Assembly (NCBI GenBank): GCA_003453215.1 | Contig: DMMB01000021.1 | Span: forward strand, 1 to 48,322 | Reading direction: 5' to 3' | DNA length: 48,322 bases | DNA from: Oscillospiraceae bacterium | GTDB taxonomy: Bacteria; Bacillota; Clostridia; Oscillospirales; Ruminococcaceae | Shown: piece by piece, positions 24,722 to 32,824 of the stretch | Position numbering within the stretch: position 1 is the stretch's first letter | Layout: each line of letters starts with the position of its first letter | Translations under genes and position numbers: made by a program | The notes under the pieces: generated by a model | Told to the model about the DNA's origin: nothing | The model's database searches: none | What the model saw: only the letters and a program-made list of their open reading frames with translations

Positions 24722-25954
24722 TTATTCATCGCGTTTTTTGCGGGTAGCACGAACAATATTAAGGGCAATGATACCGGCTACGCAGGCGCCCAGGAACATG
24801 GGCATAATCATGGCGCTGTACTTTTCATCGGCGGTGAGCACTTCTGCCCATTTGCTGTCGATGTAAAGCGACAGTTCCGGGCCGACGTAATTGTAATACT
24901 CGCAGCGGGCCAGTTCCTCTTCGCTGGGGTAGGCGGTGGTATCATCCTTGGTTTCGTCATCCAGCATCTCGTACACCAGCTTATTGGGGGTAGAGTAGCC
25001 GATGGCATCGGTATTGGCCATGCCGACTTCCGGTTCCAGCATGAAGTTGATATACATTTCTGCCAGTTCCCGCTTTTGGCTTTCCACCGGTACACAAAGG
25101 CAATCGGTGAAAATATTGCTGCCCTCCATGGGGATGGAGAAAGCGAGATCGGGGTTATCCTGGATCATGGTAACGGCATCGCCATTAAAATAGGGTGCAA
25201 TGGCGGCTTCCTCCCCGATCATCTTATCAAAGATTTCATCGGCGACATAAGCCTGAATAACGTTCTTCTGATCCTTGAGCAGTTCCACTGCTTTATCCAC
25301 CTGCTCGGTGGATTCGGCATTGATGGGCAGCCCCAGATACATGAAAGTGAGGCCGAAAGCATCCTTGGAGTTATTAATCATCAGGATGTTATCCATATAG
25401 GCTTCGCTCCACAAAGCGCCCCAGCTGGCCACCACCGATTCATCTTCTACCAGCTTGGTATTGTAGATGAGTCCCAGCACGCCCCAGGTATAGGGAACGG
25501 AATACTCGTTGCCGGGATCGTAGGACTGGTTGAGATAGATCTCATTGATATTCCGGAGGTTGGGGATATTGGACATATCCAGCTTTTGCAGCATTCCCTC
25601 CGCAATCATACGGGAGATCATGTAATCGGAGGGGATCACAACATCGTAAACCGCGCCTCCGTTTTTCAGCTTGGCGTACATCGATTCGTTGGTATCGTAA
25701 TTGGAATAAATGACCTTGATGCCGGTGACTTCTTCAAAGGCCTTGTTGACATCCAGCGAACCATCGGCGCCATCGGAGATATATTCGCCCCAGTTGTAGA
25801 CGCTGATGGAGTAGCCCTTATCCTTATAGCGGCCGTAGTACTCCATATCCAGGGCGGAGGTATCAATGCCGGTTTCCTCCGCCAGAGCCGTAACCGGCAG
25901 CAGCAATGCCGCCATCATAATGGCCAAGAGGAGGGAAAGAATACGTTTTTTCAT
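24722..25954 (-). CDS. potD: Spermidine/putrescine ABC transporter substrate-binding protein with C-terminal membrane anchor
   Basis: A 410-residue PotD-family binding protein that captures polyamines outside the membrane and passes them to PotBC. A signal peptide (residues 1-25, ending VTALA-EE) is followed by the PotD fold: VYNWGEYIS, YDTNESMYAKLKNGGAVYDVVIPSDYM and YTWGVLGLIYN. There is no lipobox Cys. Instead the C-terminus has a hydrophobic helix (PMFLGACVAGIIALNIV) and a basic tail (RATRKKRDE), so the protein is probably held by one membrane segment. The ligand-binding C-terminal lobe, around NWGEY and the acidic residues, looks complete. It is the last gene of the potABCD operon and overlaps potC by 4 bases. 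Confidence 0.9.
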   Translation of the reverse strand: MKKRILSLLLAIMMAALLLPVTALAEETGIDTSALDMEYYGRYKDKGYSISVYNWGEYISDGADGSLDVNKAFEEVTGIKVIYSNYDTNESMYAKLKNGGAVYDVVIPSDYMISRMIAEGMLQKLDMSNIPNLRNINEIYLNQSYDPGNEYSVPYTWGVLGLIYNTKLVEDESVVASWGALWSEAYMDNILMINNSKDAFGLTFMYLGLPINAESTEQVDKAVELLKDQKNVIQAYVADEIFDKMIGEEAAIAPYFNGDAVTMIQDNPDLAFSIPMEGSNIFTDCLCVPVESQKRELAEMYINFMLEPEVGMANTDAIGYSTPNKLVYEMLDDETKDDTTAYPSEEELARCEYYNYVGPELSLYIDSKWAEVLTADEKYSAMIMPMFLGACVAGIIALNIVRATRKKRDE

Positions 25955-26817
25955 GCTTCCGGTTCCTCCTTTCGCATCATCTGCTTTTCCTTGCGGGCAG
26001 AGTAATAGTTGCTGAGGAGCAGCAGGGCCAGCACCACCACAAAGATAATGGCGGTAAGAGCATTGACTTCCGGGCTGACGCGCTTACGCACCATGGAGAA
26101 GATGGTGACGGGCAGTGTCTGAGAGGAAGCGCTGGAAACAAAGTAGCTGATGACGAAGTCATCCAGCGAATAGGTGAATGCCATAAGGAAACCGGATACC
26201 ATGCCGGGCATAATTTCCGGGATGACTACCTTGTAGAAAGCCAGCTTGGGGCTGCAGCCGAGATCCTGCGCCGCTTCGAAGGTATAACGATCCATCTGGC
26301 GGAGCTTGGGCAGGACATTTAGGATAACATAGGGCGTGCAGAACGTGACGTGTGCAATGATGAGCGTCACAAAGCCAAGCTGCATTTCCGGCAGCTGGAG
26401 GAACGAAAGCGCCGTACCGCCAATCCAGTTATTGAACTTCTGGATGCCATTGCCGAAAGAAACAAACAAGAGCAGCATGGAAACGCCGGTGACAATTTCC
26501 GGATTAAGGATGGGCAGGTAGGTGATGTTCATCACCAGAGATTTAAACCACTTACGGCGCACGGCATAAATGCCGACGGCCGCCATGGTGCCCAGCACCA
26601 ACGCAATAACCGAAGCAGCCAAGGCAATGACCAGCGTATTGCGCAGCGAAGAAAGGATGAGTTCATTGTGGAACAGTTCCTTATACCAATGGAAGGAGAA
26701 GCCGGTCCAGTTGGCGCGGGATTTCGACTCATTGAAGCTGAACACAATGAGAACGATGATGGGCAGATACAGGAATACAAATACCAAACGGGTATAGAGT
26801 TTTGCGTACCATTTCAT
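25951..26817 (-). CDS. potC: Spermidine/putrescine ABC transporter permease PotC
   Basis: A 288-residue permease with six membrane segments and the binding-protein-dependent permease motif, FEAAQDLGCSPKLAFYKVVIPEIMPGMVSG (EAA loop near residues 180-208), which contacts the ATPase. N-terminal LVFVFLYLPIIVLIVFSFN and FSFHWYKELF are typical of PotC. It forms the membrane channel with PotB for polyamine uptake. Overlaps with potB upstream (4 bases) and potD downstream (4 bases) show translational coupling. Start: ATG behind GAGGGA. Confidence 0.92.
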   Translation of the reverse strand: MKWYAKLYTRLVFVFLYLPIIVLIVFSFNESKSRANWTGFSFHWYKELFHNELILSSLRNTLVIALAASVIALVLGTMAAVGIYAVRRKWFKSLVMNITYLPILNPEIVTGVSMLLLFVSFGNGIQKFNNWIGGTALSFLQLPEMQLGFVTLIIAHVTFCTPYVILNVLPKLRQMDRYTFEAAQDLGCSPKLAFYKVVIPEIMPGMVSGFLMAFTYSLDDFVISYFVSSASSQTLPVTIFSMVRKRVSPEVNALTAIIFVVVLALLLLSNYYSARKEKQMMRKEEPEA

Positions 26818-27629
26818 ATGAGCATCCCTCCTCTATCATCATTGTCCTCAAACTGGTTCATCAGGCTCATAACCAGGAGAATGAATACCATAAGCACCAG
26901 CGAGATAGCGGAGCCGAGATTGGGATTATAGGCATTGCCAAGGAACTGGGTTTCGATCAGGTCGCCGACCATCATATTGGAACCGCCGCCCAGCATACGG
27001 GAGATGATGAAGGTGGAAACCGACGGTACAAATACCATGGTGATGCCGGTGGTAACACCGGGCATGGAAAGCGGCAGCACCACGCGGGTAAAGGTATTCC
27101 AGGGATTGGCGCCGAGATCGCCCGCTGCTTCCAGCGTGTAGGGTTCGATCTTGGTCATGATGGAATAGAGCGGGATGACCATAAAAGGCAGGTAATTGTA
27201 CACCATGCCCAGCACTACAGCGCCCTGGGTATAGATCATCTTAAAGGGGCCAACGCCGAAGAATTCCAGGATGCTGTTGATGACGCCGTTATTTTCCAGC
27301 AGGGTCATCCAGGCATAGGTACGCAGCAGGAAGTTGGTCCACATGGGCAGCATGACCAGCATCACCAGTGTGCGCTGGTTATTGGCGCTGTAGCGGCTCA
27401 TGATAAAGCCCAAAGGATAGGCAATGACAAGGCAAAGCGCAGTAGCCACCAGTGAGAGCCAGATGGACCGGACAAACACCGCGGTGTAATCCGAAACCTT
27501 GGCAATATTGGCAAAGGTGAACTGACCATCGCTGGTAGAAAGGCCGAATACCGCCACCAGAATGAGCGGTACCACGACGAAAATAATTGACCAAACGATA
27601 TAGGGAACGGAAGAAAAGCGAAATTTCAT
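26814..27629 (-). CDS. potB: Spermidine/putrescine ABC transporter permease PotB
   Basis: A 271-residue permease with six membrane segments. The EAA loop is seen as LEAAGDLGANPWNTFTRVVLPLSMPGVTTG (near residues 168-197), followed by the PotB-like ending through MVGDLIETQFLGNAYNPNLGSA. Partner of PotC in the polyamine channel. Start: ATG behind GGAGG; only 4 bases separate it from the potA stop, consistent with one transcript. Confidence 0.92.
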   Translation of the reverse strand: MKFRFSSVPYIVWSIIFVVVPLILVAVFGLSTSDGQFTFANIAKVSDYTAVFVRSIWLSLVATALCLVIAYPLGFIMSRYSANNQRTLVMLVMLPMWTNFLLRTYAWMTLLENNGVINSILEFFGVGPFKMIYTQGAVVLGMVYNYLPFMVIPLYSIMTKIEPYTLEAAGDLGANPWNTFTRVVLPLSMPGVTTGITMVFVPSVSTFIISRMLGGGSNMMVGDLIETQFLGNAYNPNLGSAISLVLMVFILLVMSLMNQFEDNDDRGGMLI

Positions 27630-27633
27630 GGCT

Positions 27634-28680
27634 TTATTCCTCCGTACGCTTCATGATATGAATATCCATCGGCGCGACATCCATGCCAATGAGCGTTCCC
27701 GGTTCCACGTACTGGGTGGTGTGGATTTTCCACTTATAGCCCATGGCGTCAACCATGATCTCATAGTGGACCCCCTTAAAGATGATGGTTTCCACGATAC
27801 CGGAAATTTTGCCCTTATCGGCAGGAACAATCTTGAAGTCCTCCGGACGAACGACAACCTGAACCCGCTCTTTGGGTTCAAAGCCCTTATCCACGCACTC
27901 GAAGTAATCATTGGCGAATTCCACAAGGAAATCTTTGTGCATGATGCCATCGATGATATTGCTTTCCCCGATGAAATCAGCCACAAAGGCATTGCAGGGT
28001 TCATTGTAGATGTCTTGCGGGGTGCCGATCTGCAGAATGTTGCCATCCCGCATAACGACGACACGGTCGGACATGGTAAGCGCTTCTTCCTGATCGTGGG
28101 TGACGTAGATGAAGGTAATCTCCAGCGCCTGCTGAATGCGTTTCAGTTCAATCTGCATTTCCTTGCGGAGCTTGAGGTCCAAAGCACCCAGAGGCTCATC
28201 CAGCAGCAGCACCTTGGGGCGATTGACCAGGGCGCGGGCAATGGCCACACGCTGCTGCTGGCCGCCGGAAAGCTGATTGATGTGGCGCTTATCAAAGCCG
28301 GAAAGCCCCACAAGCTTAAGCATTTCCTTAACACTTTGGCGGCGCTCCTTTTCGGGCACCTTGGCAATCTTCAGGCCAAATTCCACGTTCTCGTACACAT
28401 TCAGGTGCGGGAACAGCGCATACCGCTGGAATACGGTATTGACTTCGCGCTTGTAGGGGGGCAGATCATTGATGCGGACACCACCAAAAAAAACATCACC
28501 CTCCTTGGGTTGGATAAATCCGCCGATAATGCGCAAGGTCGTTGTCTTGCCACAACCGGACGGCCCAAGAAAAGTAATGAATTCCTTGTCCATGATGTCG
28601 AGGTCGATCCCTTTGAGAACCGGCTCGTCATCAAAATCAACCCGAATTCCACGCAGGCTGATCAAAGTATTGTCGTTCAT
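27634..28680 (-). CDS. potA: Spermidine/putrescine ABC transporter ATP-binding protein PotA
   Basis: A 348-residue ATPase that powers polyamine import. Walker A GPSGCGKTT (about residues 35-43), Q-loop VFQRYALFPH, signature LSGGQQQRVAIARAL, Walker B LLLDEPLGALD and H-loop VTHDQEEAL are all present, and a TOBE-type regulatory domain fills the C-terminus (about 240-340, with VQVVVRPEDFKIV). It is the first gene of potABCD; the ATG lies behind AAGGAGG and the promoter is about 170 bases upstream. The long leader may carry regulation, but I recognise no known RNA element. Confidence 0.93.
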   Translation of the reverse strand: MNDNTLISLRGIRVDFDDEPVLKGIDLDIMDKEFITFLGPSGCGKTTTLRIIGGFIQPKEGDVFFGGVRINDLPPYKREVNTVFQRYALFPHLNVYENVEFGLKIAKVPEKERRQSVKEMLKLVGLSGFDKRHINQLSGGQQQRVAIARALVNRPKVLLLDEPLGALDLKLRKEMQIELKRIQQALEITFIYVTHDQEEALTMSDRVVVMRDGNILQIGTPQDIYNEPCNAFVADFIGESNIIDGIMHKDFLVEFANDYFECVDKGFEPKERVQVVVRPEDFKIVPADKGKISGIVETIIFKGVHYEIMVDAMGYKWKIHTTQYVEPGTLIGMDVAPMDIHIMKRTEE

Positions 28681-28847
28681 TTCAACATCCTCCTTTTGCG
28701 GTAAATCTGCAGGCCCTCACACCTGCCGCAGCCGCTATTGCACCGTCCCCGCAAAAGGTTTTTAGGATACCCCGAAGATTGGGGTTCTTTCAGATGGGCA
28801 TATACGAGCCGCCTTTTTATAATTGAATGGTCAAAATGACGTATATC

Positions 28848-28875
28848 AATATAGCATATTTTGTCGTAATGTCAA
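28848..28875 (-). promoter_or_regulatory. Promoter of the potABCD operon
   Basis: Minus-strand consensus -35 TTGACA (28875-28870), 16-base spacer, -10 TATATT (28853-28848). The leader to the potA start is about 160 nt and includes a small hairpin CCCC-7-GGGG (about 28771-28785) and arms GCAGG/CCTGC near 28710-28730. Confidence 0.7.
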
Positions 28876-28968
28876 CAGCAAATTTCAAGATTTATTCGAA
28901 TTTTTTTGAAAATTCCTGCGTCTTTTTGGCCGGACAATCGATGAACTTTAAAATGCTTCTGTTTTCTC

Positions 28969-30531
28969 TTAATTCCTCTCGATTTCTTCATTTTTAGTCT
29001 GGGGAAATTTTTGGCCCCGCAGCAGCGAAAACAGCCAGAAAAGTTCTTCCCGGCGCAGCGCCCGGCAAAGCAGTAGCGATACCGTATAGCACCCCAGATA
29101 CAGCAGTACCAATAAAGCGAGGGGAAGCGGCTGACTGGCATGGGAAAGCAATCCCCCGAACAGCAGACGGAGAATTCCAAATCCGGCCACTGCGGCAACG
29201 GCCGTAAGCAGCCAGCAAAGCGGCTGCAGACGAAACACCGTGACCCGGGTAAGGCGCGCCGCGCTGAGGGCAAAATTGAGCAGTTCGGTGGCAAAGATGG
29301 AAAAAAGGTAGCCGGCCACCCCGTACCGGGGCAGCAGCAGCCAAACAAGGAGCAGACCGGTGGCGGCATCGATGATATTATACCGCATATTGGCGCGGTA
29401 CTCCCCTACCCCTTTCAGCATCCCATCCACAAGGGTATCCATATACATAACCGGCACCAGCGGCGCCAGCAGACGGATATATTGCCCGGCCGCGGGTTCG
29501 GAATAGATGAGATCGCCCAAAGGCTGCGCAAAGAAAAAACAGGCGCCGGCAACGGCCATCGAAAAGAAAAGGCCCAGCCGATAAAGCCGTTCCAGCATAT
29601 AGCCCAATCCCCGCAGCCGCCCCTGCACCTGGGCTTCGGTCAATTCGGGGACGATGAGTTCAGCAATGACGCCGATGAGGGCCGCCGGGAACAGCAAAAT
29701 CGGCAGCGACATACCCTGGATCACCCCATAAGCGGCCAAAGCTGCCTGTGCCCCGCCGCCAAAAAGGCGCAAACCACGCGGAACAAGGAGGTGCTGGGCG
29801 GTGGAAAGTGCTGAACGCGCATAGCTGCTGAGCGAGAGCGGTACCGTAATGCGCAGAAGCGACGGCAGCATGGGGGTACGGCAGCGCCCCTCCCGGCGAG
29901 GAAGACCGGCAAGCAGCAAAAGCAGCAGCGCCAAAAAGGAAAAAATCTCCGAAGCAAGCATCCCAAGGGTAAGGGCGCCGCAGGCGTATTCCAGGCCGTA
30001 ACCGCCCAGCCGCAGCAGGGCCAGTATCGTACAGCCGATGCGGACAAGCTGCTCCGAAAGCTGGACAAGGGACATTTTGACCGACTGGTGCATGGCGATA
30101 AAGTAGCCGCCCATCGCACCGGACCCCGCAACAAAGGGCAGAGCGAACGCCAATACTCGCAGAGAAAGAACAATGCGGTCATCCCCGACCCAGGATGATA
30201 CTTCCGGGGCCAGATAATAGAGCAGCAGCAAAGCCGCTGTACCAAAAAAGGCCGAATAGCCCATGGCACAGCCGGTAGCCCGACGGATGGCGGCATCATC
30301 GCGGCGACCGACCTGCTGTGCAATCAGCCGGGTAGCAGCCAGCCGCACGCCGGAGACGGCAACGGTGGTGGCAAGGGTATAAACCGACATCACCAGCTGG
30401 AACAGGCCAATTCCTGCCGCGCCGATTTTACCGGCAACGTAGACCTGAAAGGCCAGGGCAATGGAACGCATCAGAAGGCTGGTGGCGGTCATAGCGGAGG
30501 TATGGAGCAAAAGCTGCCTGGCGCGGCGCAT
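28969..30531 (-). CDS. SpoVB/Wzx-like polysaccharide flippase (MOP superfamily)
   Basis: A 520-residue membrane protein with about fourteen segments of the MOP/MATE-fold flippases, closest in style to stage V sporulation protein B: TATSLLMRSIALAFQVYVAG, then KIGAAGIGLFQLVMSVYTLA near the N-terminus, SVKMSLVQLSEQLVRIGCTI and APLVPVMYMDTLVDGMLKGV. SpoVB-type proteins move lipid-linked cell-wall precursors for spore cortex. The ATG at 30531 is chosen because GGAGGG precedes it and family homology begins there; the frame stays open upstream to 30735 only across the neighbouring gene. The C-terminal tail is polar (KTKNEEIERN). It follows ykvI in the same direction, a gene of unknown function also found near spore genes. 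Confidence 0.82.
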   Translation of the reverse strand: MRRARQLLLHTSAMTATSLLMRSIALAFQVYVAGKIGAAGIGLFQLVMSVYTLATTVAVSGVRLAATRLIAQQVGRRDDAAIRRATGCAMGYSAFFGTAALLLLYYLAPEVSSWVGDDRIVLSLRVLAFALPFVAGSGAMGGYFIAMHQSVKMSLVQLSEQLVRIGCTILALLRLGGYGLEYACGALTLGMLASEIFSFLALLLLLLAGLPRREGRCRTPMLPSLLRITVPLSLSSYARSALSTAQHLLVPRGLRLFGGGAQAALAAYGVIQGMSLPILLFPAALIGVIAELIVPELTEAQVQGRLRGLGYMLERLYRLGLFFSMAVAGACFFFAQPLGDLIYSEPAAGQYIRLLAPLVPVMYMDTLVDGMLKGVGEYRANMRYNIIDAATGLLLVWLLLPRYGVAGYLFSIFATELLNFALSAARLTRVTVFRLQPLCWLLTAVAAVAGFGILRLLFGGLLSHASQPLPLALLVLLYLGCYTVSLLLCRALRREELFWLFSLLRGQKFPQTKNEEIERN

Positions 30532-30602
30532 ATCGTGTTCCCTCCCCCCTGCGTTATCTTCTTTTATCTTATGGAGCGGGGCGAAGAAATAGACGGGTGG
30601 AC

Positions 30603-30624
30603 GGGTGGGCACGACGGCCCACCC
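30603..30624 (-). terminator. GC-rich hairpin between ykvI and the SpoVB-like gene
   Basis: Perfect 8-bp stem GGGTGGGC/GCCCACCC with a 6-nt loop, 19 bases after the ykvI stop codon. No T tract follows on the minus strand, so it may be a weak terminator or a messenger-stabilising hairpin. Confidence 0.4.
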
Positions 30625-30643
30625 CCAAAAGAGGCGGGAGACG

Positions 30644-31702
30644 TTATTTTTGATAGGGTAAGGTAAGGCGATGGTGCAGCAAACCCAGTAAAGCCAATGC
30701 ACCCAGAACCCCGCAGATGGGATAGACGGTGCCAATCAGTTTGCCAAAGCCAAACAGACTGCCGCCCCATGAAAGGGCAGCCAGTAATAAAACAAAGCGC
30801 CCCGGGTGGGCGGCGGTCCCGGGAAAGCGTCCAATGCAGTAGTGCCGCAGGGCAACCGCACAAGAAAGAGCGGTGCCGAACATGGCGCCGAACAATAGCA
30901 AAGCATATATGGCATACCATCCGGCGCCCAGTGCTTCTGCTACGGCAAGCATGGGCAGCGGTGTTTTAGCCGCCGCCGGGCTGGCCTGCATCGTCAGAAA
31001 AATGCCCAAAGCAATGGAAAAAAGCATCAGACAGCCCAAGGCCATCCCCTTCCAGATGGTGCTGGGCGCTTGCAATTCCCGGCCCACCGGAGCAAGAATT
31101 CCAATCGAGGAAAACAGGTTGAATGCAACAAAGGAGCAGGCGGAAACTGCCCAATGACGCAGCAACGGCTGGGCAGTCGGATCCGGCTGAATGACGAATT
31201 GCCACCCGGTGCGGTGCAGGGTAAGTACACTGACCGCCACCGAGCAGATGACCAAAAGCGGCACCACAACCGAAAAGACATTCATCATACCGGCAGGCCC
31301 CAAGAGGGAAAGCAGCGAAGCGATAAGGCAAAACACGGCGCTGCCCCAAAGAGCAGAAACACCAAATATCTGCGCAAACAGCGCTCCCACGCCGGCCGCC
31401 ATGATAACAAAAATGCCAAACAGAAAAAATAGCTGCAGCAGCCCCACAGCGCCGCGTAAGAACGCCGATGGACGATGAACAATCAGGGCATCGGTTTGGT
31501 CACAGCCGGTACGCTGCACCAGCCGCAGCAGCAGAACGCCAAAGAAAAAAGAGAGCGCCACTGCCAAGAGAAGTCCCTCGATCCCCTGCCGACCAAAGCA
31601 GCCGAAAAACTGCCACAATTCCTGGCCGGAGACATAGCCCGCCCCGAGATAACAGCCGGCAAAGGTAAAGCCCAGCCGCAGTGCACTTTCTTTGGAATGC
31701 AT
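30644..31702 (-). CDS. YkvI-like APC-fold membrane protein
   Basis: A 352-residue integral membrane protein with about ten segments. The first helix carries the broken-helix motif LGFTFAGCYLGAGYVSGQEL typical of APC-superfamily (LeuT-fold) carriers of the YkvI/COG3949 family, and AMFGTALSCAVALRHYC lies near residue 275. Substrate and role are not established; Bacillus homologues are simply uncharacterised membrane proteins. Start: ATG behind AGGAGG, with the ribosome site merged with a hairpin (31707-31746) that separates it from ylmH. It is followed by the SpoVB-like flippase gene. Confidence 0.7.
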   Translation of the reverse strand: MHSKESALRLGFTFAGCYLGAGYVSGQELWQFFGCFGRQGIEGLLLAVALSFFFGVLLLRLVQRTGCDQTDALIVHRPSAFLRGAVGLLQLFFLFGIFVIMAAGVGALFAQIFGVSALWGSAVFCLIASLLSLLGPAGMMNVFSVVVPLLVICSVAVSVLTLHRTGWQFVIQPDPTAQPLLRHWAVSACSFVAFNLFSSIGILAPVGRELQAPSTIWKGMALGCLMLFSIALGIFLTMQASPAAAKTPLPMLAVAEALGAGWYAIYALLLFGAMFGTALSCAVALRHYCIGRFPGTAAHPGRFVLLLAALSWGGSLFGFGKLIGTVYPICGVLGALALLGLLHHRLTLPYQK

Positions 31703-31706
31703 AAAA

Positions 31707-31746
31707 AAGGACGCCTCCTATCGTATCATATGCGATGTGCGTCCTT
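31707..31746 (-). promoter_or_regulatory. Hairpin overlapping the ykvI ribosome site
   Basis: Arms AAGGACGC/GCGTCCTT (8 bp) plus inner ATCG/CGAT. On the minus strand it is followed by TTTTATG, where ATG is the ykvI start. It could terminate ylmH transcripts and, if transcription passes, hide part of the AGGAGG site, lowering ykvI translation. Confidence 0.55.
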
Positions 31747-31769
31747 GTCTTTTTTCTTTATTTATCTTT

Positions 31770-32561
31770 TTATCCGCCGAAGCGTTCCACTGCGATATAA
31801 AACCGGCCTTTTTTGGAAAGTCCGCCGATCTCCCGCAGGATAAGCCTTCCCTGCCCGCGCACCGAAAGAATGTCTCCTTCGGCAAGCTGTCGATCGGACT
31901 TGAGGCATTCGCAGCCATTGAGGCTAACCCGTCCGGCCGCAATCAGTTCTGAGGCTCTCCCCCGGCTGAACGAAAAACCGCTGCCCAAAACGGCATCCAG
32001 CCGCAGCGAAGCCACGGTATCCCGCACCATCTTGCCATCGGACGCCGGAACCCTCAATTCCGAAAGAGCGATCTCCTGCGGATGCAGGCCGGTGCGGCCG
32101 GCACTAAGCCAATTATCCCGCAGGAATGGAATACATTCCCGCAAAGCAATTACATCGCAGCCATTTTCGCCCACCAGCAAATCCCCCAGTACCTCCCGGC
32201 GAACTCCCTGTGCCATCAGGCTGCCCAAAATATCCCGATGGGTAAGCGCAGTGCCATGCCCCCAGCTTACCCGAAGAGCGCCAAACGGCAGTTCCTCTTC
32301 CGGAAGATCATTCTCCATATAATCCGGCAAAAAGAGGACGACACAGCGTTCCGCTTCGGGATAGCCCCCCATTATCTTATGCATCGGTTCCCCGCAGCAT
32401 GCGATCACCTGACTGGCAATGCTGCGCTGGTGCGGGGTGAGAAACATCGTGTGGGTCAGGCGGTTCTGGCGGGAGCACTGCTCCAGCTTATCCGCCACCT
32501 GGGCAGCCGTCAGGCGGTCCTCGCCGGAAAACACTTTGAGAAAATCGCGATCTTTTGGCAT
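31770..32561 (-). CDS. ylmH: YlmH family RNA-binding protein (S4 domain)
   Basis: A 263-residue cytoplasmic protein. The N-terminal and middle YlmH region is seen as TPHQRSIASQVIACCGEP followed by RCVVLFLPDY and ALRVSWGHGTALTHRDILGSLMAQGVRREVLGDL; the C-terminal S4 RNA-binding domain (about residues 180-245) begins LRLDAVLGSGFSFSRGRASELIAAGRVSLN. YlmH family members lie near division genes in Gram-positives and bind stalled 50S ribosomal subunits as a quality-control factor. Here the usual ftsZ/ylmE-G/divIVA neighbours are missing, so the gene has moved from its common cluster. Start: ATG behind AAGGAG. Confidence 0.88.
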   Translation of the reverse strand: MPKDRDFLKVFSGEDRLTAAQVADKLEQCSRQNRLTHTMFLTPHQRSIASQVIACCGEPMHKIMGGYPEAERCVVLFLPDYMENDLPEEELPFGALRVSWGHGTALTHRDILGSLMAQGVRREVLGDLLVGENGCDVIALRECIPFLRDNWLSAGRTGLHPQEIALSELRVPASDGKMVRDTVASLRLDAVLGSGFSFSRGRASELIAAGRVSLNGCECLKSDRQLAEGDILSVRGQGRLILREIGGLSKKGRFYIAVERFGG

Positions 32562-32593
32562 AAAAGGCTCCTTGGGAAAGTTTCGTGCAGGGG

Positions 32594-32674
32594 CGGCCCG
32601 CAGGGCAAACCGCCTGCGGCGGTTTCGGCGGCAAAGCCGTCGGTTTCGGCTTTGCCGAAACGCCCTGCGGGCCG
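32594..32674. repeat. Large GC-rich palindrome P4
   Basis: Perfect 13-bp outer arms CGGCCCGCAGGGC (32594-32606) and GCCCTGCGGGCCG (32662-32674), with an inner hairpin AACCGC/GCGGTT and another CGGCAAAGCC/GGCTTTGCCG (32629-32638, 32648-32657). It lies upstream of the ylmH start and about 150 bases past the symporter stop, so it is not a plain terminator. Confidence 0.75.
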
Positions 32675-32759
32675 TATTCCTGCGGTTTGCAGGGTGCTGC
32701 GGTGGTCATCTGCCGCCTGTTTTCGCTCCCTATCTTACCAAAAGGCGAAGCAGAATGCA

Positions 32760-32798
32760 AGAAAGGCAGCGCCCGCAAAAAGAGGGAACTGCCTTTCT
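32760..32798 (-). terminator. Terminator of the sodium symporter gene
   Basis: Perfect 10-bp arms AGAAAGGCAG (32760-32769) and CTGCCTTTCT (32789-32798) with an inner CCC/GGG pair in the loop, 27 bases after the symporter stop. On the minus strand the stem ends in TTTCTTGC. Confidence 0.65.
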
Positions 32799-32824
32799 CC
32801 ATAAAAACAAGGAAGGACGGACGA

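Noticed and set aside
28681..28847. A known riboswitch in the potA leader
   Set aside because: Only small unrelated hairpins are visible; no recognised conserved core.
30532..30735. N-terminal extension of the SpoVB-like protein
   Set aside because: It overlaps the ykvI coding region in another frame; a ribosome site and family homology begin at 30531.
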